This document shows, piece after piece, positions 46,878-56,887 of a stretch of DNA of 64,000 bases. The DNA comes from Clostridium sp. JN-1 (GTDB lineage Bacteria; Bacillota; Clostridia; Clostridiales; Clostridiaceae). Each line of letters opens with the position of its first letter. Within the stretch, counting starts at the first letter, position 1. The DNA lies in assembly GCF_003718715.1 (NCBI RefSeq), contig NZ_CP033465.1:682001-746000 (forward strand). The letters run 5' to 3'. The position numbers and the translations under genes were made by a program. The notes under the pieces were generated by a model, which did no database searches, was not told where the DNA came from, and saw only the letters and a list, made by a program, of their open reading frames with translations.

Positions 46878-48080
46878 ATGGGTAAACAATTGCTGGAAGG
46901 TATAAGAGTACTAGATTTTACACAATATTTAGCTGGACCATATTGTTCTATGTTTTTGGCTGATATGGGAGCAGAAGTAATCAAAGTAGAAAATCTTAAA
47001 AGCCGAGGAGATTTTGTAAGAGGTACTCCACCAAAGGAAAAGAAAACAGGAAATAGTATGTACTTTGCTAATTTAAATCGTAACAAAAAAGATGTTTGTC
47101 TTAATTTGAAGACAGAAGAAGGAAAAGAATTATTTGCAAAGCTAGTGAAGTCAGCAGATGTCCTTGTAGAAAACATGCGCCCTGGTGTTATTGCGAAGTT
47201 GGGATTTAGTTATGAAAATTGTAAAGCTTTAAATCCAGGTTTAATATTTACTTCAATTTCTGGATTTGGACAGTACGGACCATATTCTAGCAGACCAGGA
47301 TTTGATTTAATTGCACAAGCTATGGGTGGATCTATGAGTGTTACAGGATGGCCGGGAGAAGAACCTACTCGTGCAGGTATAGCAATTGGTGATATTATGT
47401 CAGGTATGAATGCTTGTATTGGTATTTTAGCATCTCTTGTAAAGAAAAAAGAAACAGGTCTTGGACAGCAGATTGATGTTGCACTAGTTGATAGTATTGT
47501 ATCTAGTTTGGAATCCAAAGCTATGCAGTATATTTATGAAGGAAAAGTTCCAGAAAAAGAAGGAAATAAATATATAGCTTCAGCTCCATATGATTCATTT
47601 ACAGCAAAAGATGATTATTTTGTAATTGCTAGCGGAACAGATCTGCATTTTAAAGCATTATCAGCAGTAATTGGACAACCTGAATTAGCTGATAATCCTT
47701 TATATAAAACTACAGAAGATCGTAAAGTTAATGCTAAGACATTAAAAGAGATTATTAATAAATGGGCAAGCAATAAAACAGTTTCTGAATGTGTAGATGC
47801 TATTTTAGGGGCTGGAGTTCCTGCAGCACCAATATATAATGCTAAAGACATATATGAAGATAAAAATATTAGTGAAGTTAGAGAAATGTTTGTTAAAGTT
47901 AAAGACCCTGAAGCAGGGGAAATAACTATTCTAGGTAATCCAATTAAAATGAGTGAATATCCATGTCAATATAAAACATCTGCTCCAAAGTTAGGTGAAC
48001 ATGATAATGAAATCTTTGAACAATTAGGATATTCTAGAGAAAAACTTGATGAATATAGATCTAAAGGAGCACTTATTTAA
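46878..48080 (+). CDS. Class III CoA-transferase (CaiB/BaiF family)
   Basis: A 400-residue family III CoA-transferase. The N-terminal LLEGIRVLDFTQYLAGPYCSM and GAEVIKVE, ENMRPGVIAKLG, the catalytic aspartate in RPGFDLIAQAMGG near residue 150, and LVDSIVSSLES are typical. It moves CoA between carboxylic acids by a sequential mechanism. No neighbouring gene reveals the substrate. GAGGTGA precedes the ATG. Monocistronic with a strong terminator. Confidence 0.92.
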   Translation: MGKQLLEGIRVLDFTQYLAGPYCSMFLADMGAEVIKVENLKSRGDFVRGTPPKEKKTGNSMYFANLNRNKKDVCLNLKTEEGKELFAKLVKSADVLVENMRPGVIAKLGFSYENCKALNPGLIFTSISGFGQYGPYSSRPGFDLIAQAMGGSMSVTGWPGEEPTRAGIAIGDIMSGMNACIGILASLVKKKETGLGQQIDVALVDSIVSSLESKAMQYIYEGKVPEKEGNKYIASAPYDSFTAKDDYFVIASGTDLHFKALSAVIGQPELADNPLYKTTEDRKVNAKTLKEIINKWASNKTVSECVDAILGAGVPAAPIYNAKDIYEDKNISEVREMFVKVKDPEAGEITILGNPIKMSEYPCQYKTSAPKLGEHDNEIFEQLGYSREKLDEYRSKGALI

Positions 48081-48102
48081 TAATCAACTAGAAAAATAGA
48101 AA

Positions 48103-48147
48103 TATTAAAGGCAGTATGTGCTATATTAATACATACTGCCTTTAATA
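48103..48147. terminator. Bidirectional terminator after the CoA-transferase
   Basis: ATTAAAGGCAGTATGT (48104-48119) pairs perfectly with ACATACTGCCTTTAAT (48131-48146) between convergent genes. Confidence 0.88.
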
Positions 48148-48164
48148 TATGTATAATTTGATTC

Positions 48165-48542
48165 CTATTTTAATACGTATCCAGCAAGTACACTTTGAAG
48201 TTCATATATATTTAAAGTTCTGTTGAATTGTTTTTCAATAGGTGCTTGAGTTCCAGATATCCATATTTTTAGCTCTGCATCTAAATCAAAGTTTCCAGAT
48301 GTTTCAATGCTAAAGTGAGTAATGTTTTTGTAGGGAATTGAGTGATATTCTACCTTTTTACCAGTCATACCTTGTTTATCTACTAATATAAGTCTTTTAT
48401 TTGTAAAAATGAATAAATCGCGAATTAATTTATATGCTTTTTCAACATTTTCCGTGGATGTAAGTATATTAGCAAAGTTTTTTTGTATTTCTTGAGTATT
48501 TACTTCTGAAGCATTTCCCATTAGTCCATTAAATAATCCCAT
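48165..48542 (-). CDS. Bacterial PH-domain protein
   Basis: A 125-residue protein consisting of one bacterial PH domain (PF08000-like): LFIFTNKRLILVDKQGMTGKKVEYHSIPYKNI and the strand IETSGNFDLDAELKIWISG. Soluble, often encoded alone in Firmicutes. AGGAGGAAAC precedes the ATG. Function unknown. Confidence 0.88.
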   Translation of the reverse strand: MGLFNGLMGNASEVNTQEIQKNFANILTSTENVEKAYKLIRDLFIFTNKRLILVDKQGMTGKKVEYHSIPYKNITHFSIETSGNFDLDAELKIWISGTQAPIEKQFNRTLNIYELQSVLAGYVLK

Positions 48543-48658
48543 TTGTTTCCTCCTAACATAGTAGTGATATTATTAATTAATTCTATATAATAAAAAGAAG
48601 TCCTTCTAAAGTCTATTTAAAAGTTTTAGATTTATGGATGTCATATACTATTATGAAT

Positions 48659-49303
48659 TTAAAGCAAAGAATTATCTTTTAATGTAATAGTTAAAATACC
48701 TGCACAATGAGAAATTTTTTTATAACTACAATTATATTTATATTTTAATTTTTCTTTTATTTGAGAATAAATAAAATAACTTTCAGTATAATCCCAATAA
48801 TCTATAAACTTTTCTTTACATTCATTTAGTTCCATCTTTGTTTTAAAAGAAATATCTCCCAAAAAAATTTTGCCTGATGGTTTTAGTAATAAGCAAATTT
48901 TATCAATAAAACTTATTTTTTTTATATCTGACAAGTGATGAATTGCATAAGTACTAATAATATAATCATATTTTAAGCTTTTTATTTCATCTGAAAATTC
49001 ATTAGAAAAATCTCCAGTAACTAAAAGTGCATTTGGCATTTTTTTTCTCGCAATTTCAACCATTTTATGAGAAAAATCTAATCCAGCTATTCTGTATCCC
49101 TTATTATAGAGTTGTGATGTTAAAGTCCCTGTCCCAAAACCAATATCTAGTACAGCGGCATTTTCTTTTTTACAAACTTGTTTATATATATAGTTTAATA
49201 CGTCTTTATATCCTGCAAATGGATATTGATTATTTTCTTCACTAAGATTTACACTTGCATCATATTCATTTGCCCATAGATTAAAATCGTTGCTAGTTAA
49301 CAT
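48659..49303 (-). CDS. Class I SAM-dependent methyltransferase
   Basis: A 214-residue methyltransferase of the YrrT-like type. Motif I is VLDIGFGTGTL, the acidic residue after strand 2 is in IAGLDFSHKMV, and the post-motif III region reads YDYIISTYAIHHL. Substrate unknown. GGGAG lies upstream of the ATG. Confidence 0.88.
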   Translation of the reverse strand: MLTSNDFNLWANEYDASVNLSEENNQYPFAGYKDVLNYIYKQVCKKENAAVLDIGFGTGTLTSQLYNKGYRIAGLDFSHKMVEIARKKMPNALLVTGDFSNEFSDEIKSLKYDYIISTYAIHHLSDIKKISFIDKICLLLKPSGKIFLGDISFKTKMELNECKEKFIDYWDYTESYFIYSQIKEKLKYKYNCSYKKISHCAGILTITLKDNSLL

Positions 49304-49398
49304 TAAAAAAATCTCCCTTTATAAAAATATTAACCTTTTTTTACAACAAACATATATTACACAAATTATATCACATTTTTTATTTAGTTCTTTTATAT

Positions 49399-49435
49399 AA
49401 ACAGAGTATCTTCCGTGGTTGAAGATACTCTGTTT
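49399..49435. terminator. Strong hairpin between methyltransferase and iol regulator
   Basis: AAACAGAGTATCTTC (49399-49413) pairs perfectly with GAAGATACTCTGTTT (49421-49435). It lies downstream of the regulator gene and is oriented to serve it, followed by AT-rich DNA. Confidence 0.75.
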
Positions 49436-49505
49436 ATTCAGTTTATACAAAATTTTTTAAAGGCTTTATAAAATCTACATGTTATAGAAGTTGTCAAATT
49501 AGACT

Positions 49506-50273
49506 TTACTCTGATGCCTGTTCAGGTATAAGTAACTCTACAGAACTTCTTTCAATCAGTTCAATGTATTCTTCAGGTGGAAGTTTATCTGTTATTAAGT
49601 AATCTATGTCATCTAAATTGCAGTAGGTTACTAAAGAACAAATATTAAATTTTGAATAGTCTGCTAGTAAAAATACTTCAGTACTTTTTTTAACTGCAGT
49701 TTTTTTAATTTCACTTTCAAGTGGAGAAGAATTTGTAACTCCACTAGTTAGAGATATTCCTGTGGCAGCCATAAAAGCCTTGTTTATATTATAATTTTTA
49801 AACAAATTTAATGAAGCTATACCTGCAAAAGAATTTGTTTTTCGATTTAACGTTCCGCCAGTAGAAATTATATTTATATTATTGTATTTTGAACAATTCA
49901 TGATAAAATTTAAGTTATTTGTTATTATGGTTAAATTGTTTCTATCTTTTAAAAACTCTACCATGTTTAAAGTTGTTGTACCTGAATCTACAAATATTAT
50001 ATCGCCGTCTTTAACAAAGTTGGAGGCAGCTTTTGCTATTAAATTTTTGGCGCAGCTGTTTTTTATTTGTCTCTCGTCAAATGAAACTAATAGTTTTGAA
50101 TTTGCTGCTACACCTCCATATACCTTTTTTATGTTACCTCTTTTAACTAATTCTTGTACATCTCTGCGGATAGTGTTTTTGGACACGTTAAAAACACTAG
50201 TTAATGTGTCTAAAGTTACAGTGTTTTTATTTAATACATATTCCTCTATTTGATTCATCCTCTTTGACTTCAT
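49506..50273 (-). CDS. iolR: DeoR-family regulator of inositol catabolism
   Basis: A 255-residue DeoR-type repressor: an N-terminal HTH (VTLDTLTSVFNVSKNTIRRDVQELVKRG) with the KKVYGGV linker, then a sugar-isomerase-like ligand domain (IFVDSGTTTLNMVEFL). It is divergent from the iol genes, which makes IolR the obvious assignment by context. ATG 50273 follows AAAGGATGG; the longer frame to 50327 is not needed. Its inducer would be an inositol breakdown phosphate, as in Bacillus (family knowledge). Confidence 0.82.
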   Translation of the reverse strand: MKSKRMNQIEEYVLNKNTVTLDTLTSVFNVSKNTIRRDVQELVKRGNIKKVYGGVAANSKLLVSFDERQIKNSCAKNLIAKAASNFVKDGDIIFVDSGTTTLNMVEFLKDRNNLTIITNNLNFIMNCSKYNNINIISTGGTLNRKTNSFAGIASLNLFKNYNINKAFMAATGISLTSGVTNSSPLESEIKKTAVKKSTEVFLLADYSKFNICSLVTYCNLDDIDYLITDKLPPEEYIELIERSSVELLIPEQASE

Positions 50274-50602
50274 AATACCATCCTTTCCATAAAGTGTAGG
50301 TTTAGTGAATTTATATGATAAAAACAAAACATTATTATTCGTATACTACAAATTATTTGATTATGTTATATATATATAATTATATATGAAAATTAATAAA
50401 AGTAAACTAGTTGAGTATAAAATCAGTCTTAAATTAACCAAAATATATTCAATTATATAGTAATAAAGAAATCAATGGTTAAAATAATAAAAAAATGTTG
50501 ACTAATTTATAAACTAGTGATAATATGTAATCAAAAGATAACCATAACATAACAAACAAATAGTGATTATAAATAATTAATTATGTATGAGAAGGTGAAA
50601 AT
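50274..50602 (+). promoter_or_regulatory. iolR/iol divergent control region
   Basis: TTGACT (50498-50503), 17 bases, TAATAT (50521-50526) is a likely promoter for the inositol operon. Upstream, TTAACCA near 50436 and TGGTTAA near 50475 form a spaced inverted repeat that could be a repressor site. No gene lies in the 329-base gap. Confidence 0.6.
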
Positions 50603-51757
50603 ATGAGTAATTTATTTTTAATGCCAAGGTACGTTGTTACTGGCGAAGGTGCCCTAGATAAAGCAGGTAATGATATAAAGTTACTTGGAAGCAAAGCACT
50701 TATAATAACAGATGATATTATGGTTAAGTTAGGTAACATAAATAAGGTTACTGATTTATTGGACAAAATTAATGTAAAATATGCAATTTACCATGATGTA
50801 AATGGTGAACCTACAGATTCTATGGTTGAAAACGGAATCAGGAAATATAAAGACGAAAACTGTGATTTCTTAATAGCATTGGGTGGAGGAAGTCCTATAG
50901 ATACAATGAAAGCTATAGGTGCAATGATAACTAATCCTGGTAATATTAATGACTATTTAGGAAAGGTAATAGAAAAAGAAACACCGCCGCTTGTTGCAAT
51001 ACCAACTACGGCTGGAACTGGATCAGAAGCAACTCAGTTTACTATAATAACAGACACTAAGAGGAATATAAAGATGCTTTTAAAAGGTTCGTACTTAATT
51101 CCTACAATTGCAATAATAGACCCTGTTTTTTCAATGACATCTCCAAAAGGTGTTACATCTGCAACTGGATTGGATGCATTGACACATGCAATTGAATCGT
51201 ATACATCAAAACTTGTACAACCTATGTCTGAAATATTCTCAATTTCAGCAGTAAAGAAAATATTTAACAATTTACTTGAAGCATATAATGATGGAAGTAA
51301 CATTAAAGCAAGAACGGAAATGTCTATAGCAGCACTTCAAGCTGGAATAGCATTTAATAATTCATCAGTTACAATAGTTCATGGTATGAGCAGACCAATA
51401 GGAGCTCTTTTCCATGTACCTCACGGACTTTCAAATGCAATGCTTCTAACAGATTGTTTAAAATTTGCACTATCTGGAGCACCAGATAAGTTTTGTGACT
51501 TAGCAAAGGCAATCGGAATATATAAAGATGGAATGAGTGATATAGAGGCTGGTGAGGCTTTTATAAAAGCAGTTGAAGATTTATGTAAAGATTTACATGT
51601 ACAAACACTAGAAGAGTTTGGCGTTGATAAAAGCAAATTTGATGGTAACTTGGATAAAATGGCAAGTGATGCACTTGATAGTGGAAGTCCTCAAAATACT
51701 ATGAGAGAAGTTAAAAAGGAAGATATTATAAGTATATATAAAGATCTTTGGAAGTAG
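50603..51757 (+). CDS. Iron-containing alcohol dehydrogenase in the iol operon
   Basis: A 384-residue group III (Fe-type) alcohol dehydrogenase. The NAD site is LIALGGGSPIDTMKAIG, PTTAGTGSEATQF follows, and the metal-binding histidines are in DALTHAIESY and HGMSRPIGALFHVPHGL. As first gene of the iol operon, where an IolA malonate-semialdehyde dehydrogenase might be expected, it may reduce malonate semialdehyde to 3-hydroxypropionate or another pathway aldehyde (inference). AGAAGGTG precedes the ATG. Confidence 0.88.
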   Translation: MSNLFLMPRYVVTGEGALDKAGNDIKLLGSKALIITDDIMVKLGNINKVTDLLDKINVKYAIYHDVNGEPTDSMVENGIRKYKDENCDFLIALGGGSPIDTMKAIGAMITNPGNINDYLGKVIEKETPPLVAIPTTAGTGSEATQFTIITDTKRNIKMLLKGSYLIPTIAIIDPVFSMTSPKGVTSATGLDALTHAIESYTSKLVQPMSEIFSISAVKKIFNNLLEAYNDGSNIKARTEMSIAALQAGIAFNNSSVTIVHGMSRPIGALFHVPHGLSNAMLLTDCLKFALSGAPDKFCDLAKAIGIYKDGMSDIEAGEAFIKAVEDLCKDLHVQTLEEFGVDKSKFDGNLDKMASDALDSGSPQNTMREVKKEDIISIYKDLWK

Positions 51758-51765
51758 GTGATACT

Positions 51766-52611
51766 GTGTCGCTAGAAAAATTAGAAAATTTGTTAGCTAA
51801 TGCTGAGAAAGAAAAATATGCTGTAGGAGCTTTTAGTATTGCAAATATGGAAATGATAATAGGTGCTGTAAAAGCTGCGGAAGAATTAAATGCACCAATT
51901 ATACTTCAAATTGCAGAAGCCAGACTCAAACATTCACCGCTTAAACTTATAGGTCCTGTTATGATTGCAGCGGCTAAAGATGCCAAAGTTCCAGTAGCAG
52001 TACACTTAGATCATGGTTTAACTATGGATTGTATAAAGGAAGCTCTTAATCTTGGATTTACTTCAGTTATGATTGATGGTTCTAAACATTCGCTTGAAGA
52101 TAATATAAAGTTGACTAAAGATGTTATAACTGAGGCGAAGAAATATGGAGCGTCAGTAGAAGCTGAAATTGGAAGAGTTGGCGGAAGTGAAGATGGAAGT
52201 GAAGACATATCAGCTTTGTATACGAATACAGAAGATGCAAAGAGATTTTATAAGGAAACAGGTGTAAATGCACTTGCAATAGGAATAGGAAATGCTCATG
52301 GAGTTTACAAGGGTTCACCTAATTTAAACTTTGATGTGCTTAAGGATGTTGATAAAAATGCGGACGTTCCATTAGTATTACATGGAGGTTCAGGTATAAG
52401 CGATGATGATTTTAGAAAATGTGTAACTTTGGGAATGAGAAAAATAAACATAGCAACTGCTACATTTATGTCTGTTGCTAATAATGTGAAGATGCTCTGC
52501 GATAAATCTAAAACTGTTGATTATTTTAAACTGCATGAAGCAGAAATAGAAGGAGCTTACTTAAATGTAAAAAGGCACATTAAAATATTTGGCACTGAAA
52601 ATAAAGCGTAG
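51766..52611 (+). CDS. iolJ: 5-dehydro-2-deoxyphosphogluconate aldolase (class II)
   Basis: A 281-residue class II fructose-bisphosphate-type aldolase. Zinc and catalytic blocks are VHLDHGLTMD, EAEIGRVGGSEDG, GIGNAHGVYKG and VLHGGSGI. In the iol cluster the substrate is 2-deoxy-5-keto-gluconate 6-phosphate, split to dihydroxyacetone phosphate and malonate semialdehyde. I start at GTG 51766 (MSLEKLENLL), 5 bases after AGGTG; the in-frame TTG 51748 lies within the previous gene. Confidence 0.9.
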   Translation: MSLEKLENLLANAEKEKYAVGAFSIANMEMIIGAVKAAEELNAPIILQIAEARLKHSPLKLIGPVMIAAAKDAKVPVAVHLDHGLTMDCIKEALNLGFTSVMIDGSKHSLEDNIKLTKDVITEAKKYGASVEAEIGRVGGSEDGSEDISALYTNTEDAKRFYKETGVNALAIGIGNAHGVYKGSPNLNFDVLKDVDKNADVPLVLHGGSGISDDDFRKCVTLGMRKINIATATFMSVANNVKMLCDKSKTVDYFKLHEAEIEGAYLNVKRHIKIFGTENKA

Positions 52612-52621
52612 GAGGATAAGT

Positions 52622-53638
52622 ATGAAGTATATAGAGTTTGATAATAATAGAAAAATTGATGTAATACCACTAGGAAGAGCAGCAATAGATTTTAATCCTG
52701 TAGATGTAAATAGAACATTAGCTGAAAGTACAACTTTTAAAAAATATTTGGGAGGTTCTCCAGCTAATGTAGCAGTCGGACTTGCTAGGTTAGGAAAAAA
52801 GGTAGGATTTATAGGAAAAATATCAAACGATAGGTTCGGAGATTTTATAATTGATTACTTTAAAAAAGAGGGAATAGATACATCAAATGTTTATAGAGCT
52901 AAAAATGGTGAATCTTTAGGACTTACATTTACAGAAATATTGAGTCCAACTGAAAGCAGTATTTTAATGTATAGAAATAGCATTGCAGACTTAAGCTTGA
53001 ATGTAGATGAAATTGATGAAGAGTATATAAAAAATGCAAAGGCAATTTCAATATCGGGAACTGCATTAGCTCAAAGTCCATCAAGGGAAGCTGCTTTAAA
53101 AGCATTAGAGTATGCTAAAAAGAATAACACAGTAGTTATATTTGATATAGACTATAGAGAATATAACTGGCATAATAAAAATGAAATTGCAATTTACTAT
53201 TCGATAGTAGGAAAAAATAGTGATCTTATAATAGGATCAAGGGAAGAATTTGATCTTATGGAAGGATTAATTTGCAAAGATAGCAGTGATGAAGAAACTG
53301 CCAAGAGATGGATTGAATATGGAAATAAAATTGTGGTTATAAAACACGGTAAAGAAGGTTCAACAGCTTATACAAGTGATGGCAAAAGTTATAACATAAA
53401 GCCTTTCCCTGTAAAACTTTTAAAATCATTTGGCGGTGGAGATGCCTACGGTTCAGCATTTATATATGCTCTTCTAGAAGGATGGGACATTATGGATGCA
53501 CTTGAATTTGGAAGTGCTTCTGCTGCAATGTTAGTTGCAAGTCACAGTTGTTCAGATGCAATGCCAAAAGTTGAAGAAATAAAAGAATTTATAAAGAAAG
53601 AAAAAGCTGAATATGGAGAGATGGTAGCAAGATCTTAA
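52622..53638 (+). CDS. iolC: 5-dehydro-2-deoxygluconokinase
   Basis: A 338-residue PfkB-family kinase. VIPLGRAAIDFNP and KYLGGSPANVAVGLARLG are at the N-terminus; FGGGDAYGSAFIYAL carries the catalytic aspartate in the anion-hole motif. Phosphorylates 5-dehydro-2-deoxygluconate. TAGGAGGAT fixes ATG 52622; it begins 10 bases after iolJ. Confidence 0.93.
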   Translation: MKYIEFDNNRKIDVIPLGRAAIDFNPVDVNRTLAESTTFKKYLGGSPANVAVGLARLGKKVGFIGKISNDRFGDFIIDYFKKEGIDTSNVYRAKNGESLGLTFTEILSPTESSILMYRNSIADLSLNVDEIDEEYIKNAKAISISGTALAQSPSREAALKALEYAKKNNTVVIFDIDYREYNWHNKNEIAIYYSIVGKNSDLIIGSREEFDLMEGLICKDSSDEETAKRWIEYGNKIVVIKHGKEGSTAYTSDGKSYNIKPFPVKLLKSFGGGDAYGSAFIYALLEGWDIMDALEFGSASAAMLVASHSCSDAMPKVEEIKEFIKKEKAEYGEMVARS

Positions 53639-53656
53639 AGCAAGGAGGAATTATAC

Positions 53657-54457
53657 ATGAGTTTGAGTGAATTTGGAAACTTAGGTTCTTTAAAATATGG
53701 TCAAAACAAAATATGCGGAATAAGCGGTCCGTATAAAGAAATGTTTATGGATATTTCAGTAAACAAGATTAAAAAAGGTTCAGAAGAATCATATGAAGAA
53801 AGTGACAAGGAAATAGCTGTACTTCTTTTGACTGGAAAAGTTGAGATAAGCTGGCTCCACAATAAAGAAATCATAGAAAGACATTCTGTATTTGATGAAG
53901 ATCCATGGTGCCTTCATGTCCCACATGGTATAAAAGTAACAGTAAAAGCAGAAGAAGAAAGTGAAATAATCTTCCAAGCTGCAGAAAATAAAAATGACTT
54001 TACTGCAAAATTGTATTCTCCAAAAGAGTGTCAAAGTGATATATTTGGCAAAGGAGTATGGAATGATACTGCAAGAAGAGTAGTTAGAACTGTATTTGAT
54101 TATCATAATGCACCTTATTCCAATATGGTAATTGGAGAAGTTATAACTTTTCCTGGAAAATGGTCAAGTTACCCACCACATTACCATCCACAACCTGAAG
54201 TATACTATTATAAATTCAATAAACCTCAAGGATTAGGAATGTGTCTCACAGGAGATACTGCACATATGATAACTGATAATAGTTTTGTTGCTATTCATGG
54301 AGGAGATGTTCATCCTCAAACATCAGCACCCGGATATGCTATGTACTATTGCTGGATGATAAGACATCTTAAAGATAATCCATGGACAGATAGAATTGAT
54401 GTTGATGAACACAAGTGGTTATGGGAAAAAGATGTTAAAATATGGCCTGAAAAGTAG
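53657..54457 (+). CDS. iolB: 5-deoxy-glucuronate isomerase
   Basis: A 266-residue bicupin of the IolB/KduI family. Metal-binding residues lie in [15 protein letters not shown] (H, H, E) and later [17 protein letters not shown]. Converts 5-deoxy-glucuronate to 5-dehydro-2-deoxygluconate. CAAGGAGG precedes the ATG, 18 bases after iolC. Confidence 0.94.
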   Translation: MSLSEFGNLGSLKYGQNKICGISGPYKEMFMDISVNKIKKGSEESYEESDKEIAVLLLTGKVEISWLHNKEIIERHSVFDEDPWCLHVPHGIKVTVKAEEESEIIFQAAENKNDFTAKLYSPKECQSDIFGKGVWNDTARRVVRTVFDYHNAPYSNMVIGEVITFPGKWSSYPPHYHPQPEVYYYKFNKPQGLGMCLTGDTAHMITDNSFVAIHGGDVHPQTSAPGYAMYYCWMIRHLKDNPWTDRIDVDEHKWLWEKDVKIWPEK

Positions 54458-54482
54458 TATTAAAGCAGGAGGAGATTTTAAA

Positions 54483-56429
54483 ATGAGTACAATTAGATTG
54501 ACTACAGCTCAAGCATTGGTTAAATTTTTAAATAATCAGTACGTAAAATTTGATGGTAAAGAAGAAAGATTTGTAGAAGGAATATTTGCTATATTTGGAC
54601 ATGGAAATGTAGTAGGACTTGGACAAGCACTAGAAGAAAACAGAGGAGATCTTATAGTACGTCAGGGAAAAAATGAGCAGGGTATGGCTCAGGCAGCTGT
54701 GGCATTTGCAAAGCAGCACAGAAGAAGAAAAATATATGCATGCACATCATCTGTAGGACCGGGAGCAGCTAATATGGTAACAGCAGCAGCAACTGCTACT
54801 GCAAATAATATTCCAGTATTATTACTTCCAGGTGATACATTTGCAACAAGACAGCCAGATCCAGTACTTCAGCAAGTAGAGCATACAAATAATCTGTCTA
54901 TAACTACAAATGATGCATTTAAAGCTGTATGTAAGTATTGGGATAGAGTAACTAGACCAGAACAACTTATGAGTGCAATGATAAATGCTATGAGAGTACT
55001 TACAAGTGTAGATAATACGGGAGCTGTATGTATTGCATTACCTCAAGATGTTCAAGGAGAAGCCTATGATTTTCCAGACTACTTCTTTAAAAAGAGAGTG
55101 CATGTGATTGCTAGAAGAAAAGCAACTGATGAAGAGATAGAAGAAGCTTCTAAATTAATAGCTTCAAAGAAAAAACCATTTATTATATGCGGCGGTGGTG
55201 TAAAGTATTCAGAAGCTGGAGAAGAACTTAAAAAGTTTGCGGAAGAATTTAAAATACCTATTGGTGAAACCCAAGCTGGAAAGAGTTCAGTAGAAAGTGA
55301 TTTTAAATTGAATCTTGGAGGAGTTGGAGTTACAGGAAACTTAGCAGCAAATCTTATAGCTGAAAGTGCGGATTTAGTAATAGGTGTAGGAACTAGATTT
55401 ACTGATTTTACATCAGGATCAAAGGAATTGTTTAGAAATAAAGATGTTGATTTTGTTACAATAAATACTTCTGTATTTCATGCATACAAGATGGATGCAG
55501 CAAAAGTAGTAGGAGATGCCAAAGCATGTCTTATACAATTAAGGGAAGCTCTTGAAAAGCTGTCTTATAAGAGTTCTTATAAAAATGAAATAGAAGAAGC
55601 TAAGAATAAGTGGGAAAATGAAGTAAAAAGATTGTATAGTATTGAATATCCAAAAGCAGGATTTAAGCCTGAAATAGCAGGACAAAATGAAGAGTTTTTA
55701 GATGAATTTTATAAAATGAATAAATCAGCACTTACTCAGACTACAGCTATAGGTGAAATCAATAAATTTTTAGAAGAAAAATTAAATGGAAACTATGTAG
55801 TAGTTGGTGCTTCAGGAAGTCTTCCAGGAGATTTGCAAAGATTATGGTATTCAACTAAAAAGTACAGTTATCACATGGAATATGGTTATTCATGCATGGG
55901 ATATGAAGTATCGGGATCTTTGGGAGTAAAGCTTGCAGAACCTGATAGAGAAGTATATACAATGGTTGGCGATGGTGCTTTCCTAATGTTACATTCAGAA
56001 TTTATAACTTCAATTCAAGAAAAAGAGAAGATAAATGTAATTTTATTTGACAACTGCGGATTTGGATGTATAAATAATCTGCAAATGGGAAATGGAATGA
56101 GCAGTTTTGGAACTGAATTTAGATTCAGAAATGAAGATGAAAACAGATTGAATGGTAATTATGTTCCTGTGGATTTTGCAAAATGTGCAGAAGGTTATGG
56201 AGCTAAATCATATACAGTAAAAACTATTGATGAATTAAAAGACGCATTAGAAGATGCTAGAAATCAAAACGTGTCAACTTTAATAGATGTAAAGGTACTG
56301 CCTAAGACAATGACAAATGGCTACAAGTCATGGTGGCATGTTGGCGTTGCAGAAGTGTCCAATAAGAAGTCAATACAAGATGCATATGCTCAAAAACAAA
56401 AATTCCTTGGAAATGCAAAAAAGTACTAA
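54483..56429 (+). CDS. iolD: 3D-(3,5/4)-trihydroxycyclohexane-1,2-dione hydrolase
   Basis: A 648-residue ThDP-dependent enzyme. The activating glutamate lies in [14 protein letters not shown], and the ThDP-Mg motif starts [12 protein letters not shown] and ends [10 protein letters not shown]. It opens the inositol-derived ring. ATG 54483 follows GCAGGAGGAG; the longer frame lies inside iolB. A repeat element interrupts the cluster just after this gene. Confidence 0.95.
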   Translation: MSTIRLTTAQALVKFLNNQYVKFDGKEERFVEGIFAIFGHGNVVGLGQALEENRGDLIVRQGKNEQGMAQAAVAFAKQHRRRKIYACTSSVGPGAANMVTAAATATANNIPVLLLPGDTFATRQPDPVLQQVEHTNNLSITTNDAFKAVCKYWDRVTRPEQLMSAMINAMRVLTSVDNTGAVCIALPQDVQGEAYDFPDYFFKKRVHVIARRKATDEEIEEASKLIASKKKPFIICGGGVKYSEAGEELKKFAEEFKIPIGETQAGKSSVESDFKLNLGGVGVTGNLAANLIAESADLVIGVGTRFTDFTSGSKELFRNKDVDFVTINTSVFHAYKMDAAKVVGDAKACLIQLREALEKLSYKSSYKNEIEEAKNKWENEVKRLYSIEYPKAGFKPEIAGQNEEFLDEFYKMNKSALTQTTAIGEINKFLEEKLNGNYVVVGASGSLPGDLQRLWYSTKKYSYHMEYGYSCMGYEVSGSLGVKLAEPDREVYTMVGDGAFLMLHSEFITSIQEKEKINVILFDNCGFGCINNLQMGNGMSSFGTEFRFRNEDENRLNGNYVPVDFAKCAEGYGAKSYTVKTIDELKDALEDARNQNVSTLIDVKVLPKTMTNGYKSWWHVGVAEVSNKKSIQDAYAQKQKFLGNAKKY

Positions 56430-56442
56430 TTTATCTATAATT

Positions 56443-56610
56443 CGTAATATAAAAACAGAGGACACAGGACAATTGACAGTGAAGGTTGATTTTTTGCTAA
56501 CGCAAAAGAATCTCTAAATTTATATAAATTAGCAATGTTTCGCTTTAGCGAAACGAGTTATCAAAAATCTTCCTTCTCTGCCCTCTGTCCTCTGGTTCTT
56601 GTTACGAATT
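56443..56610. repeat. Multi-hairpin repeat with GGACAGA-like ends, copy B
   Basis: Flanked by ATTCGTAA and TTACGAAT, with CAGAGGACACAGGACA on the left and CTGCCCTCTGTCCTCTG on the right. The core 56481-56566 matches copy A (39401-39486) with only a few changes and keeps the same two hairpins. It separates iolD from iolG. The remaining 56611-56887 is AT-rich without a gene; a promoter for iolG probably lies there. Confidence 0.85.
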
Positions 56611-56887
56611 GAAGAACTGTATGAGTTGATTGAAAAATATTTTGAGATTGAATAGTGTTTTTGAAGAGTTTAGCAAAGTTATGGTAGATATTTGACCACA
56701 TATTCAATATATGAACAAGATATACTCAAAAAATCACAAAAATGTATTGCAAATATGTGAAATTAATGTATAATTAATTATAAGAGATAAATACATTACT
56801 AAAATACAATATTTAAATTAATTGCTGCAATCGTTTTTTATATTGATTTTTTAACTTACCTACATAATGTATAAAGGAGATGTTTTT

